Shown here one piece after another: positions 1 to 12,213 of a stretch of DNA of 64,000 bases. This DNA is from Orychophragmus violaceus (Eukaryota; Streptophyta; Magnoliopsida; Brassicales; Brassicaceae). Each line of letters starts with the position of its first letter. Within the stretch, counting starts at the first letter, position 1. The notes under the pieces were generated by a model. That model ran no database searches, was not told where the DNA came from, and worked only from the letters and a program-made list of their open reading frames with translations. Made by a program: the position numbers and the translations under genes. Location: NCBI GenBank assembly GCA_030180135.1, contig CM058236.1, positions 61,779,728 to 61,843,727 of the forward strand, in the 5' to 3' direction.

Positions 1-3000
1 GGAGAGACTGCGGTGTTTTTGCTTGAAACAATTCCAACAAACCACACCGCCAGATAAAAGCACTATTCTACGGTTCTCTGCTTGGAGCCCTTCCAACAGA
101 TAGTACCGTTATTCAGACAAAGAGACATAACCAAGTGGGAACCGGAAATCGTCTTTGTCCGTCTAACTACTCTCAACTGGTTCGTCACTTCCTCAGTTCA
201 CCACGAACCTATCCTTAGTGTTCCTCAAACACTTGGGATATTTCTGGCAACTGTTCAGTGAATTTTACCGGAACAACTTGGTATCTACTCGTAATGCGTA
301 AGCTGCATCTGGATGAGTGTAAATTATGGCATTCATGATGGATTCCATTGCAAAATCATAAGGAATCACACTCATACATACTAGCTCAGCCAGTGTCCAA
401 GACACTTCGTCTTGCTAAGATCATTTCCATAAGACCTTTGCTATGAAGCCATTCTTGGAATCATGCATATTGGAACAGTCCATTACCTTATCAACATAAG
501 GATCTTGACACGATCCAATTAGCCTACCCAATCTATATAATAGATTCTTATTCCAAGAATTCACGCGGCTTCTCCCATGTCTTTTGATGAAAATGACTTC
601 CGACCCAAGTCTCATGAGACTTAAGCGACGGAACGTCGTTTATGAGAATGGGTATGTCATCTACATACAGAACGAGAAATGCAACTACGCTCCCACTAGT
701 CTACTTATAAACGCATGGTTTCATTTCGTTCCTGAACAAGTCAAAACTTTTGACCACTTTATCAGAACGTAGATTTCAACTCCAAGATGTTTGCTCGGTA
801 TGCATGTTAGCTTCACCGATCTATTTCTGAGTTGGGGCTCACCATCGCTCCTTGAATTTCGCATGTTCGTCACTTTTCAATGATCAACAGATCACGGCAA
901 TCGGTCACGAGAAATCACTCTCGGGTTAGTGACGGATCCATTCGGATCTGCGAACTTCAGGCTCCACAGGTGTAGGTCCTACAGCACTTTATAGATCCAA
1001 CCGCTGCTCTCCCTTATCAGGTTGAGCAGCCTCCTATGTTTCTCGAATTTCTTCGAGCTGTACTTCTACTCCCACTGTTTTCCTTGGAAAGAAACTTTCT
1101 ATCTAGAAAAACAAAGTTCCGAACAACAAAACTTTGTTCTCGGATTGGTTGCAAAAGTAATAAGCCTCGGTTTCCCTAGGACAACCAGCGAAGCAGCACT
1201 TATCAGTTTTGGGTTCAAGGTTGTCTGTTGACAACTTCTTAACATAAACCTTGCAATCCCAATTAATCAGGAAGACATACTTGGAAAACTTCCAGTCCAC
1301 ATCCAATGCGGTGTCTTTCAACTGATTCTGATAGAAAACTATTTGGCGTAAACACATACATTTTAGAGCGTATTCCTCAAAGGATAATGGAAGATTCGTG
1401 TGACTCATCATTATTCGGAGCATATCCAATAAGGTCCGATTCATTCTCTCAGAAACACCATTCAGGTTTTCCAGGAGAAATGAGCTGTGAAGCGACTTCA
1501 CACTCACTTAGATGATCACTCAATTCTTGACTCAAGTATTCTTCTCCGCGATCTAATCAAGGATCTTTAATACCTCTGTCATTTCGGTTCTATACTTCAT
1601 TCTGGAACTCCTTTGACCATTTCAAAGGATTCCGACTCGTGTCTCATCAAATGAACACAGCCATACTTACTGAAGTCATCAATGAAGTACTGAAGATTTC
1701 CTCTGGCACTAATGCTCATCGGGCCACATACATCAGTATGATCAAGGCCCAATAAGCCTCTGGCCCTTTTCTTTAGCTCTGCTAAAGAAGCCTTAGTCAT
1801 TTGGCCCAGTAAGCAGAATTCATATCTCATATGATTTATAATCAAATAAGCCTAAAAGCCCATAACTATGGAACTTCACTCTATGTGGTTGAAACGACTA
1901 TGCTTAGGAAAATCGATTTCGAGTCTTCAGACTTAAACATTTGGTATTTATGTTATATATTCAAGCGTACATTGGTTTAAGATATAAAACCCATTATCAA
2001 AAGGGGTGCTACCATATAATATTTCATTAAGATCAAAAGAGCAAAACTTGCCTTTTATCAGAATGAAAAACATCCAAATTCTTACAAGAAAATGAAGGGC
2101 ATCTCTGCATAAAGCAGGTACATAGTAGCAATTACTTAATTCAAAAACCAAGCTTGAAAGGCTCCTACAAGTGGAGAATCTCTACGGCTCATGCAGCAAC
2201 CATTGCTCCATACCAGACACGCAGTTCCACTTGTCCTTTCTTCAACGTTCTACTGTTGTTTAGGCCCTGCATATTTCAAAAATATCAGTACCACAACTAG
2301 TATCCAATACATACGTAGAACTTGAAGTAATAACACAATACCTGAAGAAGAAGTACCGTACATCTCCTTCATCTCTTGTGAATCTTCCAAGAATTTAATG
2401 CAATTTCTCTTCCAATGCCCAAACTCATCACAGTAGCAGCACTTACCAACATCAGATGGGCCGGACTTGGGCTTATAAGATGACACATGCTTATCCTGAT
2501 TCCAAATCTGGACGGCCCTGCCTCTACCCTTGTCTACACAAGATTTCTCAAATCTTTTACCCTTTATGATGTTTTGCTCAACTGTCTTGAGCATGCCATG
2601 CAGCTCAGTCAACGTCTTCGTCAAGCCATTCTTGATATAGCTCTTGATAAACTTATCATAACTTGACGGCAGTGACTGCAGGATGATTTCAGTAGCCAAC
2701 TCTAGGCTAACAGGACAATCCAGTTTCCTCAGGTTATAATGTAACCCATCATTTTAATGACATGAGGACTCACTGGAGCATCCTTTGGTAGCTTGCACCA
2801 AATGAGAGACTTAACCATCTGGTATCTCTCAACTCGTGCCTGATCCTGAAACTTCAGTTTCAGGCTGGTGATCATCTCTATTGGCAACTTCATGTTCTCG
2901 TATTGACTCTTTAAGTCCGAGTTCATGGTAGCCAACATCAAACCACACACATCTACCACATCAATATAATGCTTATTCCAAGCATCATATACTGCATGCG

Positions 3001-3163
3001 AGGCATTGGTCCCAAGCCTTTCGGGGAGAGCTTTCTCAAGGACATAGTCCTTACTCTCTTGCTTGAGAATAAATCTCAAATTGCGATACCAATCCAGGAA
3101 ATTTGATCCATTTAACTTGTCCTTCTCAAGGACGGATCGCAATGAGAAATTAGTTTTAGACAT
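1..3163 (-). pseudogene. Decayed copia Gag-Pol polyprotein
   Basis: Fragments in several minus-strand frames align in order with the intact copia protein. The Gag N-terminus (2729-3163) starts MSKTNFSLRSVLEKDKLNGS. Gag and zinc knuckle (2250-2699) carry CCYCDEFGHWKRNC, a CX2CX4HX4C motif. Protease flank remnants lie at 1948-2151. The integrase core (1597-1845) carries HTDVCGPM and (1103-1507) a SERMNRTLLDM block. An RT/RNase H segment (421-615) carries RLIGSCQDPYVDKV. Each block ends in stops or shifts frame. The last roughly 265 residues of the protein would be expected near 1-420, where only weak similarity is visible. No function remains. Confidence 0.85.
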
Positions 3164-4599
3164 AAGCTGAAATCCAAGAAAACAAAAATTTAGTTATGTA
3201 TTCCATGAAATGAGAAATCTTATCTAATAAGAAAACTCGCATTATATTCAAACAATGTTTCCTCTATGAATATAATGATCCAAGATCCATACTTCACCAA
3301 AATCTGAGTGGACGACTCGCCATCACCCAAAATTTAGTTATCTAGGTAAGCAAATCATTGCTAATTGTACCCAGTACAACTCTTGGTCACAGATAAGACA
3401 ATCCATGTCTCATCTACTCTGACGTCTCTGGGCCCAGAACTTCTGATAGCCCAGTCAAGTAAACCAATCTCTTCAGTCTTATGATCACTGACAGTCGCAC
3501 TGCAAGTCTATCAATGATCACCTGTCTTACTCATGTAATTGTGGATACCAAGGACTCCAAGACTATCCAACAACGAAACGAGTCTTGATAGTAGACAAGA
3601 TTGGGCAAGACATCAAGGTCACTTGATATTTAGTTTAGGAAACGAAACTCTAAAAGGTTAGCAAATCAATCTCTTAGGTCATGTAATTGTTGATGTCAAG
3701 CAGTGCAAGCCCATCAACATAATTACCTGCCTTACTCACGTAATTGTGGACACCAAGCTCTTGGCTAGACCATCACACAACGAAATGAGTATTGACAGTT
3801 GACCATATTGAAGCTAAGCTTTGATCTAATACACATCCAATGTGTATCAAAATGGATTTAGAACATTTAATCTTGATACATATCCAATATGCATCCAAGA
3901 AGTGTTTTAATTGTTCTTTATAAACTAGGTTTAAGTCGAGTTTGGTTTTGCAAATTCAAGGTTCAATAACCAGAATTGTGAGCACTGTGTCGATCGACGC
4001 AGACCATGTCTGTCGATCGACCCCACCAAACAAAACCGGACTTCAATAACCGGTTAATCCAATTAACCCGGTTCATTGAACCGGTCATGTCGATCGACAC
4101 AACGCATGTGTGACGGTCGACATAGACCTAAACCGGAGACAGTTTTGATAATCGGTCCAATCCAATTGAACCGACTTATCAGATCAAACTGATCTTAACC
4201 GATCAAATCGGTTTATACTAATTGAGATAATCAGTTCAATCCAATTGAACCAATTCATCCAATTTAAAATGATGTGATCGGACTTAACCAAGCATGATAA
4301 CCGGTCCAATCCAATTGAACCGATCAACCAATCGCAAGGTCTGTGTCGACCGACACTCAACCTGTGTCGATCGACACAGTAGGCATTCAGATTTTCTTCG
4401 CGAAAAACCCTAGCCGCCGATTCTGACGAATTCACTATTCTGTGTTGACCGACACACCTTTTGTGTCGATCGACACCATACGAAAAACAGAATCGTTTTT
4501 GATCAAAATCGATCTAACCTGTTCTTATTCATACTATCTTATGAGCGAATTTAAATCATCAAATTCTATTAAACAGGCTGATTCAATGGAAAACCCTAA
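3164..4599 (-). other. Leader of the old copia element, with paired palindromes
   Basis: Untranslated leader between the primer site and gag of the old element, about 1.4 kb. The intact copia at 5766-7396 has a leader of similar length. No ORF here resembles a known protein. The part nearest the primer site (3988-4482) is unusual in carrying CGATCG paired palindromes, listed separately. The rest holds short internal repeats, such as AATTGTGGA/CACCAAG blocks near 3540 and 3750 and CCGGTYCAATCCAATTGAACCG dyads near 4150-4330. Confidence 0.6.
3988..4482. repeat. Cluster of four paired CGATCG palindromes (GTGTCGATCGACAC type)
   Basis: Four modules, near 3988-4024, 4086-4127, 4340-4382 and 4440-4482. 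Each consists of two palindromes of the GTGTCGATCGACAC type separated by about 8-11 bases. A fifth lies in the LTR at 5007-5048. Variants replace the centre by CGACCG, TGACCG or CGGTCG. The same 14-mer recurs in the unrelated gypsy elements at 24492-24505 and nearby, so the motif is shared across superfamilies. No known structural role of a copia leader explains it. Confidence 0.8.
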
Positions 4600-4612
4600 G
4601 GCTTTGATACCA
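4600..4612 (-). promoter_or_regulatory. Primer binding site (tRNA-iMet type) of the old copia element
   Basis: On the minus strand the bases read TGGTATCAAAGCC, one mismatch from the TGGTATCAGAGCC primer site complementary to initiator tRNA-Met. They lie a few bases inside the LTR edge at 4617. This fixes the orientation of the old element. Confidence 0.75.
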
Positions 4613-4616
4613 CTTA

Positions 4617-5112
4617 TGGAATTCCTAGCAGTTCCTAATCCGATTAGGCAACCCTAAGTCTGAATTCCGAGCCTAGGATCTAAGGGTTTGTGTTATTGAA
4701 TCACGGATCTCGCGTTTACCTTGTTCTGGCAGCGGAATGAATGGTAAGACGAGATTAGGAGCGATTCAGATGCCTCGCCTCTATCGTAGTCCACACGCAC
4801 ACAACCTGGAAAGCCGGGATGCTAGTGCCGGATCTGGGAATCGAAGAGAGAGAGTTTTTCTGCTTTTCTGATCAAGAAAAATGAACGGCTTTTTTTACAG
4901 GTCGATTATATAAGCCTATATATACGACCTGTTATGACTAAACCATCTTTCGGGTTTAACCGAAAAAGTCTAAGTCATAAACCGAAACATCAGTTTCGGA
5001 ATCGACCCCGTGTCGATCGATACACCTACTGTGTCGATCGACACACCTCTCTTTAATCGATATTGATATGTATCCAATACACATCATCTTGATCACCACC
5101 ATGATGATCATT
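4617..5112 (-). repeat. 5' LTR of old copia element, left part
   Basis: LTR sequence beginning TGGAATTCC in window orientation (the 3' end of the LTR in element sense), next to the primer site. It is interrupted at 5112 by the younger copia, whose TSD copy TCATT occupies 5108-5112. A paired palindrome lies at 5007-5048. Together with 12869-13067 the LTR is about 695 bp. Confidence 0.75.
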
Positions 5113-5751
5113 TGTTGGAATTGTGTCCAGTAATCTCGGTACTGTCTCTAGAAAGTAAGAGTATGTCAATGATCAGACATAAGTCATATAATACTGGGGG
5201 TCATGATGGCTTGCTAGAGTCCGCTCATGATCTATAAGTCTTGGACTTATTGCCTTTATTATATGATCCCATATGGGTCACACGCCTAAGCTAACAGGAA
5301 AATGTGTAGGAACGGCTTAGCAGAAGTACGGTAAAAGTGCCAGGCATTTGTCGTACTTAGAGAGAGATTAATGGGTCTGATTAAATCCAAGGGATTTAAT
5401 CAGATTGGTATTTGGGCCCAAAAGCCCAAAAGGGAAAGAGAAGGGTTTTATAAACTAAAACCCAAATCTCTTTCTCCCTAACCCTAGCCCCCAAGCCGCG
5501 CCTCTCTCTCTCTCTCTGCGCCTCCTCTCCCTTGGTCTAGCAGCCTCTCTTCCTGACGGTGTGCGTGTGTGAACCTCTGGAGGAGTTATCACTCGGTGGC
5601 TCTCTGATCTCTGACATGTTCTCTCTTTCCGCTGCATAAACAGGTAAAAGGTGAGATCCATAAAGTTTCTATTCAAGAGAACCTAGATCCACATGTTTAG
5701 GACTGTTTAATCTGAAGAACTGAATCAGGATTAACACCAAAACATCCTTCA
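5113..5751 (+). repeat. 5' LTR of intact copia
   Basis: 639 bp, TG...CA ends. It contains a TATAAA box at 5449-5454, preceded by GGGCCC and AAGCCCA elements and followed by CT-rich sequence with CTAACCCTAG. The LTR shares blocks such as ATTATATGATCC and GGGTCACAC with the older LTR, showing common descent. Confidence 0.95.
5413..5490 (+). promoter_or_regulatory. LTR core promoter: site II-like boxes, TATA box and telo-box
   Basis: Within 80 bases lie TTTGGGCCCAAAAGCCCA (two overlapping site II-like TGGGCY elements), TATAAA at 5449-5454, and CCCTAACCCTAG (telo-box-like) near 5476-5487, about where transcription should start. Site II plus telo-box is the known arrangement of plant ribosomal-protein and cell-cycle gene promoters. 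Use by this LTR is inferred. The same sequence is at +7112 in the 3' LTR. Confidence 0.6.
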
Positions 5752-5752
5752 G

Positions 5753-5765
5753 TGGTATCAGAGCC
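5753..5765 (+). promoter_or_regulatory. Primer binding site, tRNA-iMet
   Basis: TGGTATCAGAGCC begins one base after the LTR end and is the standard plant copia primer site for minus-strand DNA synthesis from initiator tRNA-Met. Confidence 0.95.
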
Positions 5766-7396
5766 ATTGGTTCTGGTTTTTCTTGTTTAGATTCATGTTT
5801 AGGATTGTTTTTCTTGTTTAAAAGTGTTTTGAATCAACTACTGATAAGAGAAATCACTTAAGCAACAAGAATTGAAACCTAAAGAAACTAAAGAAAATCG
5901 CATGACCAAACTATATGATTTGGTATGCGTTGGTTTGATGATGCACGGACCGATCGCCAAAGGACCGAGTCGCGTGATCATCGGCACGATCGTGAGGCGC
6001 GGGATCGGGCGAGTTGATCGCATGGATCGATCATCATGATCGACAGCATGGATCGGCTGTGAGCGTCCGGTTGCCTCGTCGTCCCGATCGAGAGAGTTGG
6101 TCCGATCGGCTGATGCGATCGCATCGCGTCTCGGCAACTCTCGGTCGTTCCCGTCCCGACCACAAGCCGAGCTCGTCCCGACCGTAAGGTTTGCGGCTGC
6201 CACGATCATTCACGATCGAGTGGCTTGCGGCCGTGACCTAATCGGTTCGGTTTTGGCTTGTGTCTTCAGTTCGGTTTAAAACTTGATTAAAATTAAACGT
6301 CTCGGTTTAATAAACAGATTTAATAATTTTATTAAATTCTGGTTAAACCGGGATAAGAAATCCAAAGTCGAAAAATTGGATTTTGTGCCTAAACCAGGAT
6401 TTTCTAATTTGATTTGGTTGGACCAAATAAATTGAGAAAATCCGGTTTAGTAAATAACCGGTTGACAATTGTGGTCATCGTAGTAATTAAAATTTGGTTA
6501 GACCAATTTTAATGAACCAGACCGGTTATGTCATTTAATTGGACAATTGGGTCATGTCTTGGACATGGACCAATTCTTGGGCCTCGGGCCAAGAAGTTAA
6601 AACAATTGGGCCAATTATTTGAGTCTTTTCTTCAGATTAATTTAAAATTTATTTTATAAAATTATAAATCGATTTTAAATTAAAGTTTCCGAAATTTTGA
6701 AATTAGAAAGTTTCTTAAAATAGAAGTTTCTAGATTTGCGGGTTTTGGATTTTAAGAAATTTCTAAAGTTAGAAAGTTTCCGGTTTTAGAAAGTTTCCAA
6801 TTTTAGAAAGTTTCCAAAAATAGTAGGTTTCCAAAATGGAAAGTTTCCAAAAATAGTAATCTTCTATTTTGGGAATGAAATTTTAATAAACCTACGAACC
6901 TCAAATAATATCAAGCGTTGGATGTCTTGTCCAGACTATGTCAGCTGTCGAAACCCATTCAATTGTATTCATGGCCTTACAGTGTGAGGGTGTCTACTTT
7001 AACGTGGATAAGACGGTTTGTGATTCATAAATGTCATTGGGAGTCCCAGACATTAATGATTACATGACTGTATAGTCTGGTTTTCTTGACTAGGCCATCG
7101 GGAGTCCCGGGCCTTGAGACATCAGAGTGAATTGGGCCTCGGGCCCAGATTCACAACCAAGAGTTATATCACGGATATAATTAGCCGACTTAGGGCTTAC
7201 CGATATAAGCTAAGGTTGGGTGACGGCCAGTGGCCCACTTTGATCTTAGTTATATGTGGATCTTGGAATCATTATATTCTATTGAGGGTAACTTAGGTTA
7301 TTGAATATAATGCATGATTGATCATATTAAGTATAATATAAGATTAATCATATTGAACATATTAACTAATAACCTTTTATCTTATATATTTCAGCT
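5766..7396 (+). other. Long leader of intact copia
   Basis: About 1.6 kb between primer site and gag, without a recognisable protein. Bases 5950-6250 are rich in GATCG/CGATC words. Bases 6600-6900 are a run of degenerate AGAAAGTTTCC repeats. Several ATGs precede the gag ATG, so gag translation probably needs splicing, reinitiation or internal entry; the sequence does not settle which. The region from about 7040 (CATTGGGAGTCCCAGAC and CATCGGGAGTCCCGGGC) has a short direct repeat. Confidence 0.6.
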
Positions 7397-10300
7397 ATGA
7401 CTACTACAAGCACACAAAACACATTCTCAATCCGGTCTGTTCTCGAGAAGGAGAAGCTGACTGGAACGAACTTCCTGACGTGGTCAAGGAACTTGAGGCT
7501 GGTCCTCAAGCAGGAGAAGAAGGATTATGTCCTTCGTGATCCTCTCCCCGAGAGGCCTGCTAACAATGCCGCCAGGACTCTGCATAATGCTTGGGAAAAG
7601 CATTCGTCAGATGAAAATGATGTGTATTGCCTTATGTTGGCGACAATGACTGCTGAGCTGCAAATGCAGTTCGAGAGTGTGTTGTCACCAATTGAGATAA
7701 TGGCAAGCCTGAAATCGCTTTTTCAGGAGCAAGCAAGGACTGAGAGGTTTCAGACAGTTAAGAACCTCTTAGACTGTAAGTTGGCTGCAAATGCGGCAGT
7801 GAGTCCTCATGTCTTGAAGATGATGGGTTATCTCGATCATCTTCAGAAACTCGACTGCCCTATCAGCCAGGAACTTGCCTGCGACATCATTCTGCAGTCA
7901 TTACCTGCAAGCTATGATCAGTTCATTCTGAACTTTAACATGCATGGCTTGAGTAAGACATTGCCTGAGCTTCACGGAATGCTCAAGACTGCAGAGCCCA
8001 ACTTGAGGAAAACCGCCAAGGATCCCAATGTGCTTATGGTGCAGAAGGGCAAGGGGTTTAAGAAATCCTCTGCTAAGGATAAGGGAAAGGCCAAGGCTGT
8101 CCAAGTCGCGGACAAGGACACGCCAAAGCCCAAGCCCAAGTCCAAGGCTGGGCCAACTGACATATGCAGGTTCTGTAAAGAACCAGGGCATTGGAGGAGA
8201 GAATGTAAGAAATTCCAAGAAGGTCTAAAGGAATTGAAGAAGAAGACTCTCGAGACTTCTTCGACAGGTATTTTTGTTATAGAAGTTAATACGACTACTT
8301 CTGATAATACCTCATGGGTTATGGATACTGGTTGTGGGGCTCATATTTGTACTAATATGCAGGCACTCAGCAACAGTAGAAGGCTGAAGCAAGGACAAGT
8401 GGAGCTACGAGTTGGGAATGGAGCGAAAGTTCCAGCACTAGCTGTAGGCACATACTTGTTGTCTTTACCTTCGGGATTGATTTTAGAACTCAATAATTGT
8501 TATTTTGTACCTGCTATAAGCAGAAATATTATTTCAATTTCTTTGTTGGATTTGGAAGGTTATGATTTTTCAGTTAAGAATAAATTATGTTCCTTCAATC
8601 GCAACAATTTGTTCTATGGTTCTGCCCCTCTTACGAATGGGCTTTACATACTCGATCAATCCGCGCCAATTTATAACATTAATACCAAACGGTTCAAACC
8701 TAATGAGGAGAACCGAACGTTTCTATGGCATTGTCGTTTAGGGCACATCAGCGAGAAACGCATCAAGAGGCTCCATTCGAATGGACTTCTTGGCTTATTT
8801 GACTTTGAGTCATGTGAGAAATGCGAATCCTGCATGATGGGCAAAATGACACGGGCCCCTTTTAATAAACCTAACGAGAGGGCCAGTGACTTATTGGGCC
8901 TGATACACACTGACGTGTGTGGCCCAATGTCCACAAATGCAAGAGGAAACTATCAGTACTTCATTACCTTCACTGATGATTTCAGTAGGTATGGATATGT
9001 TTATTTAATGAAACATAAGTCTGAATCTTTTGAGAAGTTCAGAGAATTCCAAAATGAAGTACAGAACCAACTTGGCAAAAGCATTAAGGCTCTTCGGTCC
9101 GACCGAGGAGGAGAATACTTAAGCCAAGAATTCAGTGATCATCTAAGAGAGTGTGGGATCGTATCCCAACTCACTCCTCCCGGAACACCTCAATGGAATG
9201 GTGTGTCTGAGAGGAGAAATCGGACCTTATTGGATATGGTTCGATCTATGATGAGTCACACAGACCTTCCAATATCCCTTTGGGGATATGCTCTGCTAAC
9301 AGCAGTGTTCACTCTAAATAGAGCGCCAGCGAAAGCAGTAGCAAAGACACCATATGAATTATGGACTGGATTGGCTCCAGTGTTGTCTTATCTTAGAATT
9401 TGGGGTTGTGAAGCCTATGTCAAGAGATTAATCTCAGACAAGCTTACACCAAAGTCTGATAAATGCTACTTCATTGGTTATCCGAAGGAAACCAAGGCTT
9501 ATTACTTCTATCTACGTTCCGAGAACAAGATCTTTGTTGCCCGGGATTGTAACTTTCTTGAGAGAGAGTTTCTCTCTAAGAAAGACAGTGGGAGTAAGGT
9601 ACTGCTTGAAGAAATTCAAGATGAACAGGATACTGCTCAACCTAATGAGGAAGAGCAGCAGGAGGACCTACAAGAAATTGTAGAGCCTGAACCTGTAGTA
9701 CCTGAAGTTCGAAGATCCGGGAGGATCCGTCACGAACCCGAGAGATATCAAGGATTCCTCGTGACTAACTGTCATGATCTTTTGATCATTGATGGTGATG
9801 AACCATCGAACTTCAATCAAGCCATGATGGGCCCAGATTTCTCGAAGTGGCGCAAGGCCACTGATTCCGAAATGGACTCCATGTCGGTCAACCAAGTGTT
9901 TTCGTTGGTTGACTTACCCGCTGGTGTAAAAGCCATCGAGTGCAAATGGATCTTCAAGAAGAAGATTGACGTGGATGGAAATGTCCAGATTTATAAAGCC
10001 AGGTTGGTGGCAAAAGGTTTCAGACAAGTTCACGGTGTGGATTACGATGAAACCTATTCACCAGTGGCTATGATGAAATCTATTCGGATTCTTCTAGCAA
10101 CTGCAGCTTTTCATGATTATGAAATTTGGCAGATGGACGTGAAAACCGCCTTCCTAAATGGTATTCTGGAAGAGGATGTGTATATGACGCAACCTGACGG
10201 TTACATAGATCCAAAGAATGCTGGGAATGTATGCAAGCTTCATAAATCCATTTATGGATTGAAGCAAGCATCGAGGAGCTGGAATCTTCGTTTTGATGAA

Positions 10301-11374
10301 GCGATCAAGCAATTTGACTTCATCAGAAACGAAGAAGAACAATGCGTGTATAAGAAAACTAGTGGGAGCAAGATAGTATTTCTTATTTTGTATGTCGATG
10401 ACATACTGCTTCTCGGAAACGACATTCCAATGCTGAAGTCGGTAAAAGACTGGCTTGGAAGTTGTTTTTCCATGAAAGACATGGGTGAAGCCGCATACGT
10501 TCTTGGAATCAGGATCTACCAGGATAGATCTAGAAGGCTGATAGGCTTGTGTCAAGACTCATACATTGACAAAGTCCTACAAAGATTCAGCATGAAAGAT
10601 TCCAAGAAGGGCTTCACGCCAATGGTACATGGCACAACGCTAAGCAAGAAGCAGAGCCCTACGACGGCTGCTGAGCTTGAGCGCATGAAGAATATTCCTT
10701 ATGCATCTGCAATAGGATCTGTCATGTATGCCATGATCTGTACTCGTCCTGATGTTGCTTATGCATTGAGCATGACGAGTAGATACCAGTCAAATCCAGG
10801 TGAAAACCAATGGATTGCCGTAAAGAATATATTGAAGTATCTAAGACATACTAAGGATAAGTTCTTGGTGTACGGTGGAAGTGATGTGCTTAAAGTCAGT
10901 GGATTCACGGACGCAAGTTTCCAGACAGACCAAGATGATTTCCGGTCACAGTCCGGCTATATCTTTTGTCTGAATGGCGGTGCAATCAGTTGGAGAAGCT
11001 CCAAGCAAGACACCGTTGCTGATTCCACTACAGAAGCTGAATATATCGCCGCCTCAGAAGCTGCGAAGGAAGCTGTTTGGATACGAAAGTTCATTATTGA
11101 ACTAGGTGTGATACCAGATGCGGCTGAGCCTCTGGCACTATTTTGTGATAACAATGGTGCTATTGCTCAGGCAAAGGAACCAAGATCACACCAGAAATCC
11201 AAGCATGTTCTAAGAAGATTTCACTTGATACGTGACATCATTAATAGAAAGGAAGTCAAAATCAGCCGAGTTCAGACAGATGATAACGTCGCTGATCCGT
11301 TGACAAAGCCACTCCCAAGGCCTAAGCTCGAGTTTCTGACTGAAGCTGTAGGCATTAGAGACATTGAAATGTAA
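7397..11374 (+). CDS. Copia Gag-Pol polyprotein, complete (1325 aa)
   Basis: Single frame coding for all proteins needed to copy and insert the element. Order: Gag of the UBN2 type (about 1-240); zinc knuckle C257-C260-H265-C270 (CRFCKEPGHWRREC); aspartic protease with D310-T-G; integrase zinc domain starting near H445. The integrase core follows with D506, D569 and E605, the last two separated by 35 residues (DD35E, copia-type). Then comes reverse transcriptase with YVDD at 999-1002, and RNase H with TDAS and STTEAEY blocks. Protease-integrase-RT order defines Ty1/copia. The start at 7397 matches the Gag start of the older copy. No catalytic residue I could check is lost, so the protein is probably functional. 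Gag and Pol share one frame, so no frameshift signal is expected. Confidence 0.95.
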   Translation: MTTTSTQNTFSIRSVLEKEKLTGTNFLTWSRNLRLVLKQEKKDYVLRDPLPERPANNAARTLHNAWEKHSSDENDVYCLMLATMTAELQMQFESVLSPIEIMASLKSLFQEQARTERFQTVKNLLDCKLAANAAVSPHVLKMMGYLDHLQKLDCPISQELACDIILQSLPASYDQFILNFNMHGLSKTLPELHGMLKTAEPNLRKTAKDPNVLMVQKGKGFKKSSAKDKGKAKAVQVADKDTPKPKPKSKAGPTDICRFCKEPGHWRRECKKFQEGLKELKKKTLETSSTGIFVIEVNTTTSDNTSWVMDTGCGAHICTNMQALSNSRRLKQGQVELRVGNGAKVPALAVGTYLLSLPSGLILELNNCYFVPAISRNIISISLLDLEGYDFSVKNKLCSFNRNNLFYGSAPLTNGLYILDQSAPIYNINTKRFKPNEENRTFLWHCRLGHISEKRIKRLHSNGLLGLFDFESCEKCESCMMGKMTRAPFNKPNERASDLLGLIHTDVCGPMSTNARGNYQYFITFTDDFSRYGYVYLMKHKSESFEKFREFQNEVQNQLGKSIKALRSDRGGEYLSQEFSDHLRECGIVSQLTPPGTPQWNGVSERRNRTLLDMVRSMMSHTDLPISLWGYALLTAVFTLNRAPAKAVAKTPYELWTGLAPVLSYLRIWGCEAYVKRLISDKLTPKSDKCYFIGYPKETKAYYFYLRSENKIFVARDCNFLEREFLSKKDSGSKVLLEEIQDEQDTAQPNEEEQQEDLQEIVEPEPVVPEVRRSGRIRHEPERYQGFLVTNCHDLLIIDGDEPSNFNQAMMGPDFSKWRKATDSEMDSMSVNQVFSLVDLPAGVKAIECKWIFKKKIDVDGNVQIYKARLVAKGFRQVHGVDYDETYSPVAMMKSIRILLATAAFHDYEIWQMDVKTAFLNGILEEDVYMTQPDGYIDPKNAGNVCKLHKSIYGLKQASRSWNLRFDEAIKQFDFIRNEEEQCVYKKTSGSKIVFLILYVDDILLLGNDIPMLKSVKDWLGSCFSMKDMGEAAYVLGIRIYQDRSRRLIGLCQDSYIDKVLQRFSMKDSKKGFTPMVHGTTLSKKQSPTTAAELERMKNIPYASAIGSVMYAMICTRPDVAYALSMTSRYQSNPGENQWIAVKNILKYLRHTKDKFLVYGGSDVLKVSGFTDASFQTDQDDFRSQSGYIFCLNGGAISWRSSKQDTVADSTTEAEYIAASEAAKEAVWIRKFIIELGVIPDAAEPLALFCDNNGAIAQAKEPRSHQKSKHVLRRFHLIRDIINRKEVKISRVQTDDNVADPLTKPLPRPKLEFLTEAVGIRDIEM

Positions 11375-12213
11375 TCTAAATTTGAGTGGGAGTTTGAGGG
11401 CTTTTATTTAGTTATTTGATATGTTCTTGTAAAACATTCTTATGTTTAATGAAATTATTATTTCAAGATTATTTTAACTGTGATGAAATAATCGTTCCAA
11501 AGTGATATAAACCATTTTATAGGTCATCGAAGTAAGTGACTTGATCTTGAGTCATCAAAGTCATTTAGCTTGATCATGAGACCCTATATTTGATAGATGG
11601 AATATATCATCCTGTCCCTAGTCGAAGGTTGTTGAAATTGGAACACCAACAACCGTGAGAGACTGGATTGGTATGTGACTTATGACAAAGTCTCAGTGTG
11701 TCATAGATGCGCGGCATCAAAGTCAGTACATAGGTGTATGTTGGGAACATACGACCGGACACGACCCGCTTATAAGAACTCTTCAGGATATTTATATCTG
11801 TGTCATAAGAGATTCTTACTACGACTATAGAGTATAGTCCTTAGACCTGAGTTCGCATGCATGTGACTGCACATGGACTGATGCACTTTGATCATTGTCT
11901 AACACTGTCGTTCTGCGATAGTTATAAGGACCTTGTTTGGGTACATCATGAAATGAGTAGTTTACAGTGATGGAACAAGACGGAATTTGTCCCTCCAATA
12001 TAAATGGAGTGAATATCTCTAGGCCAATCGGAGATTTGAATACTGGAAAATGCATGGCCATGCTCAAACGGACTGTCCCGAGTCGTTTGGATTGTCAGTA
12101 TCGAATCAGAGTCCGATGAACAAGATTAGGCTTTATAAGGATGACACTAATCTTGCCTTATGACTAATCGAGATATTGAGACAAAAGGATTATGAATACA
12201 GAGATTCCAGTAC
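11375..12213 (+). other. 3' untranslated region of intact copia
   Basis: About 840 bases between the pol stop and the polypurine tract. No protein of known family is seen. It is not an env-like gene: there is no long ORF on the plus strand. Confidence 0.7.

Noticed and set aside
5455..5676. 73-codon minus-strand frame, repeated at 12567-12788
   Set aside because: It lies wholly in the copia LTR, antisense to its promoter and leader; both copies exist only because the LTR is duplicated.
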